NCBI GenBank assembly: GCA_031273485.1
Contig: JAISRS010000175.1
Coordinates: 1 to 23,108 of the forward strand
DNA length: 23,108 nucleotides
Origin: Prevotellaceae bacterium
Lineage (GTDB): Bacteria; Bacteroidota; Bacteroidia; Bacteroidales; UBA932
Direction: 5' to 3'
The translations under genes were made by a program, and so were the position numbers. The notes beneath the pieces were generated by a model. It did not search any database. It saw only the letters and a program-made list of their open reading frames with translations, and had not been told where the DNA came from. This document shows, in pieces, positions 16,510 through 23,108 of this stretch (the first letter of the stretch is position 1; the number at the start of each line of letters is the position of its first letter).

Positions 16510-18930
16510 TCAGAAATCGGCTGATACTCGCAGGTTCAACTGGCGGCCGGTCAGATAATTCGGCACGGCATATTGTTCATTATATACGTCCGTAATCCAG
16601 TAGTAGGAAACGGTATTTTTTATGTCCAGCAGATTAAAGGCGTCGATTCCCAGCCATATATTCTTGAAATGGCGAAAGAAACGCCGTTCTATCATGTTGT
16701 CCGGGCCGGCCAGCTGATACGTCAGACCAATATCTACACGGCGGTAAGGCGGCGTACGGCGGTAGAGGAAACCGTCTTCGTAGCCTTTGCGGGATGCCGT
16801 CACCGGAAAACCGCCGGCCAATACGCCTTTCAGATTCAACATAAGACGTTTGTATCCGGGCAAATAGTCCTGGAAATAAAGCGACAGGTTGTATCCCCGG
16901 CTGTTCGGCAGCGGCGCTTTGGTTTCTTTCCGGATGGTCTGCTCTGCTTTCATCAACGACAGGCTGAGCCAGGAATCGGTACCGGGAACAAATTCCCCGA
17001 AAATTTTCATGTCCAGTCCGGCGATGTATCCCGTCGCACAATTCTCCCCGTAATAACGGACTTTCACGTTTTCCACCGTGTAGGGATTCATGTTATCCAG
17101 CTTTTTATAATACATCTCCGTTGTCAGTTTGAAATTTCGCCTTACCGCCCTGAAGGCATAGTCGCCGCCGGCAATGAAATGAAGCGAACGCTGCGACTTC
17201 AGCCGCCCATTTAGCCGTATCACACTGTTTCCGTATGTATCCGTTGTTTCGACGCGCAGTTCCTTGTAGAAAGGAGGCTGGTAGTAAAGTCCGGTCGCCA
17301 GACGGAACGTCCAGTCCTGGTTTGTGTTCGGGATAAAGCCTGCCGAAATCCGCGGACTGAAAATAAATTCATTATTGTAGGTCCAATAACTGCCCCTTAC
17401 GCCTCCCACGACGGTGAACAGACCCTGCGAGGTGCGGAATTTGAAAACATCCTGCAGATAACCGGAATAGCGGGCGCTTTTCAGTTTGTTGTCCGAAAAA
17501 AGATTTGCAATCATATTCACTTCCGTTCCCGTCTGCGGCAACGAATAACCGGCCGAATCCCGGTTTTCCCACTCGCTGATTTTATCAATGATGTTTTCCA
17601 TCTGTATATTTGCACCCCACTTCAATGTGTGATTTGCCGTCAGTTGCGACATGCCGTACAGACCCAGGTGCGCCACGTTTGCCTGCAAGCGATTCCGGGC
17701 GTGTTCGTGATAAGTAGCGACCGACAGGGCTTCGAAGGCGTTTTCCGTTTCTTCCGTGGCGGTCATGTCCATCCGGTAGACGCCCGTGATGTCGTAACTT
17801 TCTTCTTCATGACTGCTGAAAGCAGATGCCTGCAGGCCGATTTCGGATTTTTCGCCCAGGCGGTGTTTCAGGGTGAATGCGCCGTACAGTGTCTGGAATT
17901 TATCCCGTTCTTTCCCGTCAAACCAAACGGTGAATTTCTGCGGATTGTTGAGGGTGCCGAAAGAAGTTTCCCTTTCCTGAGGAATGAATTTATAGTTGTT
18001 CGACGAGATGTTTCCCAGAAAACTGGCGTCCCACCCGGGCGCTAAGCGATATGTCAGATAAGTTTGAAAGTCGATGAAAACCGGGTCGTACTCCGCCTTC
18101 GTATCCAGCGTGCCCAGCAATGAACGGCCCGTTTTGTAGCGAAGTCCGGTGACTTGCGTGAATTTTCCGGCCGAACTGCCCACGTATGCATTTGCGCCCA
18201 GAAAACTGACGGAGGCAGAGGATTCAAATTCTTCCGGTTGCTTGTAGGTGATGTCCAGTACCGAACTCATTTTGTCACCGTACCGCGCCTCAAAACCTCC
18301 GGCGGAAAATTGCACTTCCTTTGTCATGCTGGGGTTGATAAAACTAAGTCCTTCCTGTTCGCCCGAACGAATCAGCAACGGACGGAAGACTTCCAGTCCG
18401 TTCACGTACACGATGTTTTCATCATAACTTCCTCCGCGCACCGAATATTGTGAACTCAGTTCGCTGGCAGACGAAACGCCGGCGTGCGTCACAACCAGAC
18501 TTTCGATATTTCCGCCTGACGGATCGGGCAGAATCTTCAGCCGGGCGGCATCGATCGTTTCCATGGTGGTGGTTTGCCGGCGTGTGGCCGTCACGTTCAC
18601 TTCGCTCAATTCCAGCGAGGTGTAATTCATCTGCACGTTCACACGCATATCCTGGCCGGCATGGGGGATAATCCGCTCCGCTTTATTGTATCCCAAACAG
18701 GAGAATATCAGAGCAATCGAATCTCCCGGCGCGACCGAAAGGGAATAAAAACCCTGTTCGTTCGTCATGGCTCCGGTGAACGTGTTTTTCACCTGGACGG
18801 CGACCAGATCCAGCGGATTGCCGTCGGCATCCCGCACGTTGCCGGAGATTTTAATCCGTTTACCCTGGGCAAACAGATTTATGGAGAGAAACAACAACAA
18901 CCACGTTGCCACTATACGAATCTTCATCAC
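16510..18930 (-). CDS. TonB-dependent outer-membrane receptor with N-terminal carboxypeptidase-like domain
   Basis: This 806-residue protein starts with a signal peptide (WLLLFLSINLFAQG, cleavage near residue 21). A carboxypeptidase regulatory-like beta-sandwich follows at about 26-110 (ISGNVRDADGNPLDLVAVQV ... GFYSLSVAPGD). The plug domain spans about 120-230 (SSQYSVRGGSYDENIVYVNG, EVQFSAGGFEARYGDKMSS), and the rest is an outer-membrane beta-barrel ending in aromatic LRVSADF. These proteins import ligands using TonB energy. No SusD-like partner or substrate gene is adjacent, so the ligand is unknown. The ATG ATG start leaves one residue of ambiguity. It is on the same strand as dnaK and ends 150 bases before it, but dnaK has its own control sites. 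The GC-rich coding style matches the resident chromosome. Confidence 0.95.
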   Translation of the reverse strand: MMKIRIVATWLLLFLSINLFAQGKRIKISGNVRDADGNPLDLVAVQVKNTFTGAMTNEQGFYSLSVAPGDSIALIFSCLGYNKAERIIPHAGQDMRVNVQMNYTSLELSEVNVTATRRQTTTMETIDAARLKILPDPSGGNIESLVVTHAGVSSASELSSQYSVRGGSYDENIVYVNGLEVFRPLLIRSGEQEGLSFINPSMTKEVQFSAGGFEARYGDKMSSVLDITYKQPEEFESSASVSFLGANAYVGSSAGKFTQVTGLRYKTGRSLLGTLDTKAEYDPVFIDFQTYLTYRLAPGWDASFLGNISSNNYKFIPQERETSFGTLNNPQKFTVWFDGKERDKFQTLYGAFTLKHRLGEKSEIGLQASAFSSHEEESYDITGVYRMDMTATEETENAFEALSVATYHEHARNRLQANVAHLGLYGMSQLTANHTLKWGANIQMENIIDKISEWENRDSAGYSLPQTGTEVNMIANLFSDNKLKSARYSGYLQDVFKFRTSQGLFTVVGGVRGSYWTYNNEFIFSPRISAGFIPNTNQDWTFRLATGLYYQPPFYKELRVETTDTYGNSVIRLNGRLKSQRSLHFIAGGDYAFRAVRRNFKLTTEMYYKKLDNMNPYTVENVKVRYYGENCATGYIAGLDMKIFGEFVPGTDSWLSLSLMKAEQTIRKETKAPLPNSRGYNLSLYFQDYLPGYKRLMLNLKGVLAGGFPVTASRKGYEDGFLYRRTPPYRRVDIGLTYQLAGPDNMIERRFFRHFKNIWLGIDAFNLLDIKNTVSYYWITDVYNEQYAVPNYLTGRQLNLRVSADF

Positions 18931-19005
18931 ATCTCGTTTTATCTGTTATTTAACGGGAAAAAAGGGAAAAGCGTATATTCTTCTTCGCAAAAATCCGTTG
19001 TATAT

Positions 19006-19166
19006 AGAAACTGTTTAAAAATTTTTCTACGGAGTTATTTGGGTCTAAAAAGGCTTTTATCTTGTCGGAATTTCATCAAATAGCCCGCTATTATCAAAAA
19101 TTCCGACTGCGCAAAAGCTACTTTTTATCCCTCAAATCCTTTTCTTGAAAAATTTAAACAGTTTCT
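19006..19166. repeat. MITE-like imperfect inverted repeat (~160 bases)
   Basis: It starts AGAAACTGTTTAAA and ends TTTAAACAGTTTCT, a perfect 14-base terminal inverted repeat. The two halves continue to match imperfectly inward, and the centre forms a clean hairpin (GTCGGAATTT at 19064-19073 with AAATTCCGAC at 19098-19107). It encodes nothing. It lies between two divergent receptor loci. A target-site duplication is not clear; at most TA could be read. Confidence 0.65.
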
Positions 19167-19255
19167 TACCCATTTTCCAACGTGCTCTTCCCGTATGATT
19201 CTTCGTGAAATATGATTTTTCGGCGATAAAACGGTATTCATATTCGTTTTTATGC

Positions 19256-19263
19256 TATCTTTA
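19256..19263 (+). promoter_or_regulatory. Possible -7 element (TATCTTTA) for the metal-related operon
   Basis: It differs from TAnnTTTG only in the last base and lies 39 bases upstream of the first GTG codon. No good -33 element is visible, so this is tentative. Confidence 0.35.
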
Positions 19264-19302
19264 CGGCGCAAAACGAAAAAGAAAGCAAACTAAGAATTTA
19301 AA

Positions 19303-19614
19303 GTGAAACAACGAGCAAAAAGCAGGATCATTATGGTATGGCTGTTTCTGGCCATATTTATAACGCCTTATGTGGCGAAATCCGCCCACATGCACGTCCA
19401 TGCGGATGTTTGCCCGGGAGCAGGACATGCGAAGCACGATTGCGACAATTGTCCGGTTTGCCAGTTTTCATTTTCCTCTTTCGTCGAAACGGAACCGCTT
19501 GAAATACGGATTCCCGTCGCCCGTCACGCTGTTGATCCTGTTGTTTATCAGGAACACATATTACTTCACGCATTTTTCCCCCGCTGCCTGCGGGGACCGC
19601 CGGCAAACGGTTGA
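19303..19614 (+). CDS. Small exported Cys/His-rich protein, probably metal-binding
   Basis: This is a 103-residue protein from a GTG start. A basic N-terminus and hydrophobic segment (MVWLFLAIFITPYVAKSA) form a signal peptide or anchor. It is followed by a dense metal-ligand cluster: HMHVHADVC, then HAKHDCDNCPVC, five His and four Cys within about 30 residues. The C-terminal half has no recognised domain. Small proteins of this layout commonly precede TonB receptors in Bacteroidota, and the cluster suggests binding of a soft or transition metal (Zn, Cu or Co). An internal ATG at codon 11 is an alternative start but would remove the basic N-terminal stub. It lies 76 bases upstream of the receptor gene and is probably co-transcribed. 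The function is inferred only. Confidence 0.7.
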   Translation: MKQRAKSRIIMVWLFLAIFITPYVAKSAHMHVHADVCPGAGHAKHDCDNCPVCQFSFSSFVETEPLEIRIPVARHAVDPVVYQEHILLHAFFPRCLRGPPANG

Positions 19615-19690
19615 CATGTATGTTTTTCATGGCGCGAGGCGGCAAAACGGCCTCACGCCGTATCTAATCACAGTTTAACGAGTTATAAAT

Positions 19691-21850
19691 ATGCATACCG
19701 GATATATTCCGGCGGTGTTCATACTGTTATGGGCTGTCCTGCCCGTACATGCTCAGGAAGCGGATTCGATGAAAGTCATTCAGTTGGAAGGGGTGACTGT
19801 CAGTGCATCTTACGAGAAGCGCATTGTCCGCGAGGCTGCGTTGCCGACCGATGTGGCGAACGCCCGTTTCCTGCGGGAGCATTTCACAGGCAACCTGATA
19901 CAGGCTTTGGAACATCTGCCGGGCATTCACGCAATGGACATAGGGTCCGGTTTTTCCAAACCGGCGATCCGGGGAATGGGATTCAACCGGATTATCGTCG
20001 CGGAAAACGGGATCAAGCAGGAAGGACAGCAATGGGGGGCCGATCACGGCCTTGAGATGGATGCGTTCAATACCGAACGCGTTGTTGTCCGCAAAGGGCC
20101 TGCATCGCTTCTTTACGGAAGTGATGCGATGGGCGGAGCCATTGAGATTGTACCGCTTCCGCCTCCGGCCGATGATCAGGTTTCCGGGGAGGCCGTCCTG
20201 CTGGGTAAATCGGTGAACGGGACGCTCGGCGCTTCGGTGATGGCGGGTGTGAAAAAAGGAAACCGGTACACCCGGTTCCGTTATACCGAACAGCATTTCG
20301 GCGACTACCGGATACCGGCGGATACGATTGTTTACCTCACCCAGCGACTGCCGGTCTACGGACGGAGGTTGAAAAATACGGCCGGACTTGAACGCGACGT
20401 ATCCTTTCATACCGAATCTCGCAAAGGCAGGTATTCATCCCGTTATGCTGCAAGCAATGCGTATCAGAAAACCGGTTTTTTCCCGGGAGCGCACGGGATT
20501 CCCGATGCTTCCCGGTTGACCGGCGACGGGGACAGCCGCAATACGGAGTTGCCGTACAGCGCCGTCAATCATCTGAAGGCGAGTATGCATCACCGGTATA
20601 TGCGGGACCGGTTGGCCGGATACTGGGACGCGGGGTTTCAAAGCAATTACAGGGAAGAGCGAAGCCTGTTTCATACGCATTACGGCAATCAGCCCGTTCC
20701 GGTGAAGGATCCGGACAAAGAACTCGTTTTTTTATTGAACACGTACAGTTCCACGGCGAAAATCAAACTGACCGGTCTGCCCGGATGGGAACATACGGCC
20801 GGGTGGGACGTGCAGTATCAGCAGAACCGGATTGCCGGATATTCGTTCCTGCTGCCTGAATACGACCGGTTCACGACCGGACTGTACTGGCTTGCATCCT
20901 GGCGGGCGGAGGAGAAGTTTTCCGTCAGCGGAGGCGTCCGTTACGACTGTGGTTATATAAATATCCGGGGTTATACGGATGCTTACCTGGAGGCCTGGCT
21001 GGACGAACGGGGTTACGGCGATGAGGCAATGGAGCGGTATAAATGGCGCAGTTATCCGGTGAAGCGTCAATCCGGGGATTTCTCCGGCTCGCTGGGCATT
21101 GTCTGGCATCCGGGAGATGCGCATCTGGTGAAAGTGAACGCGGGACGCAGTTTCCGTTTGCCGGGCGCCAATGAGCTTGCCTCGAACGGCGTGCATCACG
21201 GTACGTTTCGCCATGAACAGGGCGATCCTTCGCTTTCGTCCGAACAGGGCTGGCAGCTGGATGCGTCGTATGCTTTCGAGGGCGGGCGCGTCGTTTTTTC
21301 GGTATCCCCCTTCGTCAGTTGGTTCGAAAACTACATCTACCTGAAGCCTACGGGCGAATGGTCCGTGTTGCCTCATGCAGGGCAGATTTACCGCTATACG
21401 GAAACGGAAGCGGTGTTTGCGGGAGGGGAAATCACGTGCGGCATCGACCTTTTTCACGGTCTGAACTACACGTTCATCGGCGAATACGTCTATACCGCCA
21501 ATCCGGCCGAACGTATTCCGCTGAGTTTCTCGCCTCCCGCCTCCATGCGCAACACGCTGGCCTGGGAGGGGAAGGGGATGCGGGCGTATGTCGAACTGCA
21601 ACGCATTGCCGCCCAGCACCGGGTCGCGAGGAATGAGGATCCGACGCCCGGAGCCAGTCTGCTGCATGCCGGCGCGTCCGTCCATATTCCGTCGGGAAGA
21701 ACGCGGGTGGAATGTACGCTTTCGATTCACAATGTATTTAACACAAAGTATTACAATCATCTTAGTTTTTACCGGAAGGTGGAAATCCCGGAGCCGGGAC
21801 GAAACTTCCAGGTATTAATCAAGATACCATTTAAAAGTAAAATAAAATGA
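19691..21850 (+). CDS. TonB-dependent outer-membrane receptor (probable metal or metal-complex importer)
   Basis: This 719-residue protein has a signal peptide (VFILLWAVLPVHAQEA, cleavage near residue 21). A TonB-box-like stretch follows (VIQLEGVTVSASYEKR), then a plug domain at about 45-155 with LIQALEHLPGIHAMD, AIRGMGFNRIIVAENGIKQE and VRKGPASLLYGSDAMGGAIEI. A 22-strand-type barrel completes it, ending in NFQVLIKIPF. It lacks the carboxypeptidase-like N-domain of the other receptor. A loop holds EQGDPSLSSEQGW, typical of siderophore/metal receptors. Flanking Cys/His-rich and His-rich genes point to a metal ligand (inference). Its TGA overlaps the next ATG (ATGA), so the receptor and the lipoprotein are translated together. 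The gene is GC-rich; one sampled 60-base line gave 63% G+C. Confidence 0.95.
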   Translation: MHTGYIPAVFILLWAVLPVHAQEADSMKVIQLEGVTVSASYEKRIVREAALPTDVANARFLREHFTGNLIQALEHLPGIHAMDIGSGFSKPAIRGMGFNRIIVAENGIKQEGQQWGADHGLEMDAFNTERVVVRKGPASLLYGSDAMGGAIEIVPLPPPADDQVSGEAVLLGKSVNGTLGASVMAGVKKGNRYTRFRYTEQHFGDYRIPADTIVYLTQRLPVYGRRLKNTAGLERDVSFHTESRKGRYSSRYAASNAYQKTGFFPGAHGIPDASRLTGDGDSRNTELPYSAVNHLKASMHHRYMRDRLAGYWDAGFQSNYREERSLFHTHYGNQPVPVKDPDKELVFLLNTYSSTAKIKLTGLPGWEHTAGWDVQYQQNRIAGYSFLLPEYDRFTTGLYWLASWRAEEKFSVSGGVRYDCGYINIRGYTDAYLEAWLDERGYGDEAMERYKWRSYPVKRQSGDFSGSLGIVWHPGDAHLVKVNAGRSFRLPGANELASNGVHHGTFRHEQGDPSLSSEQGWQLDASYAFEGGRVVFSVSPFVSWFENYIYLKPTGEWSVLPHAGQIYRYTETEAVFAGGEITCGIDLFHGLNYTFIGEYVYTANPAERIPLSFSPPASMRNTLAWEGKGMRAYVELQRIAAQHRVARNEDPTPGASLLHAGASVHIPSGRTRVECTLSIHNVFNTKYYNHLSFYRKVEIPEPGRNFQVLIKIPFKSKIK

Positions 21851-22317
21851 AAACGATAATCAAATTTACAGTTATCAGCCTGGTAATGGCTGCCATGTTT
21901 ATCTCCTGCGACAAAAAAGACAGCGGAGATACGACCAAACCCGTGATCAACCTCATCGAACCCGAAGAAGGGGATGTGTTGCTGATCGGCAGTGATGTGC
22001 ATTTCGAGATGGAACTTTCGGACGACGAAATGTTACATTCGTACAAAGTGGAGATTCACAATAATTTTGACGGACACTCGCATGAAACGAAAGCGGACAG
22101 CGAAGATACGGTTGACTTCAGTTTCGATCGCTCGTGGGATGTGTCGGGCAAGAAAAATGCGGATATTCATCATCATGAAATCATCATTCCGGAGAACGCC
22201 ACTCCCGGCGATTATCACCTGACGGTTTTCTGTACGGATGCCGCCGGCAACGAATCGCACGTGGTCATCAATATTGAGCTGAGCCACGAGGGCGAAGCGC
22301 ATGATCACGACGAATAA
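21847..22317 (+). CDS. DUF4625 His-rich lipoprotein
   Basis: This 156-residue protein has a lipoprotein signal (VISLVMAAMFISC, lipobox Cys near residue 20). An Ig-like DUF4625 domain follows: TTKPVINLIEPEEGDVLL, LHSYKVEIHNNFDGHSHE, ATPGDYHLTVFCTDAAGNES. It is rich in acidic and His residues, including HSHE, IHHHE and the tail HEGEAHDHDE, which suits metal binding at the cell surface or in the periplasm. It overlaps the receptor stop by four bases and is followed by a terminator, so it is the last gene of the operon. Likely captures or hands over metal to the receptor; this is inferred from residues and neighbours. DUF4625 has no established biochemical activity that I know of. Confidence 0.9.
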   Translation: MKTIIKFTVISLVMAAMFISCDKKDSGDTTKPVINLIEPEEGDVLLIGSDVHFEMELSDDEMLHSYKVEIHNNFDGHSHETKADSEDTVDFSFDRSWDVSGKKNADIHHHEIIIPENATPGDYHLTVFCTDAAGNESHVVINIELSHEGEAHDHDE

Positions 22318-22333
22318 GAGAGGGTGAGAGATG

Positions 22334-22374
22334 AAACCGGGCCTGGTTTGAAATAAAATCAGGTCCGGTTTTTT
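22334..22374 (+). terminator. Rho-independent terminator after the DUF4625 gene
   Basis: Arms AAACCGGGCCTG (22334-22345) and CAGGTCCGGTTT (22360-22371) pair over 12 bases with one G-U pair. A run of T residues follows. It begins 17 bases after the lipoprotein stop. Confidence 0.88.
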
Positions 22375-22437
22375 GTTTCCGCACGGTCCGGGAAAACCGG
22401 CGCATAAATGATCATTATAAGTGATAATCAGACCTTT

Positions 22438-22563
22438 TGACACGTACTATAAATTCTGTGACACGTGCCATAAACTTTGTGACACGTGCCATAAACTCTC
22501 TGACACGTGACATAAACTTTGTGACACGTGACATAAACTTTGTGACACGTGACATAAATCTTC
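22438..22563. repeat. Six tandem copies of a 21-bp unit
   Basis: Six consecutive 21-base units share the core TGACACGTGMCATAAA; copies 2-5 are nearly identical and the ends are degenerate, fading into GGCACGCG. Each unit has a CACGTG palindrome, so the sites lie on one DNA face two turns apart. Both strands stay open because 21 is a multiple of three, but I see no evidence that they are translated. Confidence 0.9.
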
Positions 22564-22966
22564 CGGCACGCGAAACAGACTGTTTCTTTCCGCCAAAACT
22601 TAACCCTGGCAGGGTTTGAAGTCCTGTCAACCTGAGTTCCGGATAAGAATAATTGATAAATTGCCGAAGATTAAGCGATTTGCCCGTTAGGGCATACATA
22701 ATAAATAAAAACAGTTATGCTTTAACCCTTTTTGCCTGCACCGGGTTTTATGTTGTTTACATATTCTGATATTTCGGAACAAAAAGTGACGATAGATTGT
22801 ATGAAAGATTATGCAACAAAAATAAAGCTATATCCTTCTTTATGATGATAAAACACGATGGAAAGATTACTTTTTTCATGTGATTTGCAGATAAATCCCG
22901 ATGCGGTTAATGATTATTAACTGATTATTTTTAAAAGATTGTGCTCATTATATGAAAAAACAATTT
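22564..22966. other. AT-rich intergenic stretch without a convincing gene
   Basis: Apart from a small hairpin, TGCCCGTTAGGGCA at 22681-22694, I see no motif, RNA gene or supported reading frame. The long minus-strand frame at 22415-22699 is largely the 21-bp repeat. Confidence 0.6.
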
Positions 22967-22974
22967 TATATTTG
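22967..22974 (+). promoter_or_regulatory. Bacteroidota -7 element (TATATTTG)
   Basis: It is an exact match to TAnnTTTG, 24 bases upstream of an ATG at 22999. A TTG lies farther upstream than usual, so the -33 element is unclear. Confidence 0.5.
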
Positions 22975-22998
22975 CAGAAGTTATTAACAAAAAAGGAA

Positions 22999-23108
<110 letters not shown>

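Larger units (their letters stand above)
18931..19302. other. Divergent intergenic region without a gene
   Basis: This 372-base stretch separates two divergent loci. It holds the MITE-like repeat and, near 19256-19263, a probable promoter for the plus-strand operon. I see no clear promoter for the minus-strand receptor and no protein-coding frame with support. Confidence 0.7.

Noticed and set aside
22438..22563. CRISPR array
   Set aside because: Units are directly adjacent with no unique spacers, and no cas genes are present.
22415..22699. 94-residue minus-strand frame with repeated SRVTKFM units
   Set aside because: The repetition comes from the 21-bp tandem repeat, which stays open on both strands; no start signal, signal peptide or domain supports translation.

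Overview
The window looks like a chromosomal segment from a Bacteroidales (Bacteroidota) bacterium; I cannot fix the genus. Signs are the dnaK C-terminal sequence, a TonB-dependent receptor with an N-terminal carboxypeptidase-like repeat, a DUF4625 lipoprotein, Bacteroidota-type promoter elements (TAnnTTTG) and remnants of a typical Bacteroides-type mobile element. The left ~14.3 kb is AT-rich and horizontally acquired. The right ~9 kb is GC-richer and looks like resident chromosome.

Region 1 (1-9515, all minus strand) is a compact six-gene defence operon. It reads, in order of transcription: a C5 cytosine DNA methyltransferase, a DUF3883/PD-(D/E)XK restriction-type protein, a MORC/MutL-like GHKL ATPase, a Z1-domain superfamily II helicase-like ATPase, a DUF4420 PD-(D/E)XK protein and an AIPR (abortive infection phage resistance) protein that runs off the left edge. 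Junctions are ATGA overlaps, an 11-base gap or a short overlap, so the genes are translationally coupled and likely act as one modification-dependent anti-phage system. One gene marks self DNA, two have nuclease-like active sites, and two ATPases probably sense or remodel DNA. Z1/MORC/methyltransferase operons are a recognised class, but little characterised experimentally as far as I know.

Region 2 (about 9556-14302) is a decayed mobile element: an HTH/excisionase-like gene, a tyrosine recombinase and a DUF3987 (primase/replication-type) gene, all broken by nonsense changes, frameshifts and deletions. Between the truncated recombinase and the truncated DUF3987 gene lies a much more AT-rich cassette: a two-TM protein with a beta-rich soluble domain, a radical SAM enzyme, and a possible third small or truncated reading frame. 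I recognise no described system with this pairing, so it is the best candidate for something new here. The cassette and the defence operon start with nearly the same 22-base promoter sequence. The element ends next to the dnaK terminator.

Region 3 (14388-18930, minus strand) holds dnaK, with a strong terminator and a sigma-54-like upstream site, and an outer-membrane TonB-dependent receptor. An intergenic, MITE-like imperfect inverted repeat of about 160 bases separates it from Region 4.

Region 4 (19256-22374, plus strand) is a three-gene unit: a small Cys/His-rich exported protein, a second TonB-dependent receptor and a His-rich DUF4625 lipoprotein, probably a metal-related uptake locus. 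It ends in a terminator. Beyond it are six 21-bp tandem repeats, an AT-rich stretch with no convincing gene, and a promoter followed by the 5' end of a reading frame containing an (AG)15 tract that runs into the window edge.
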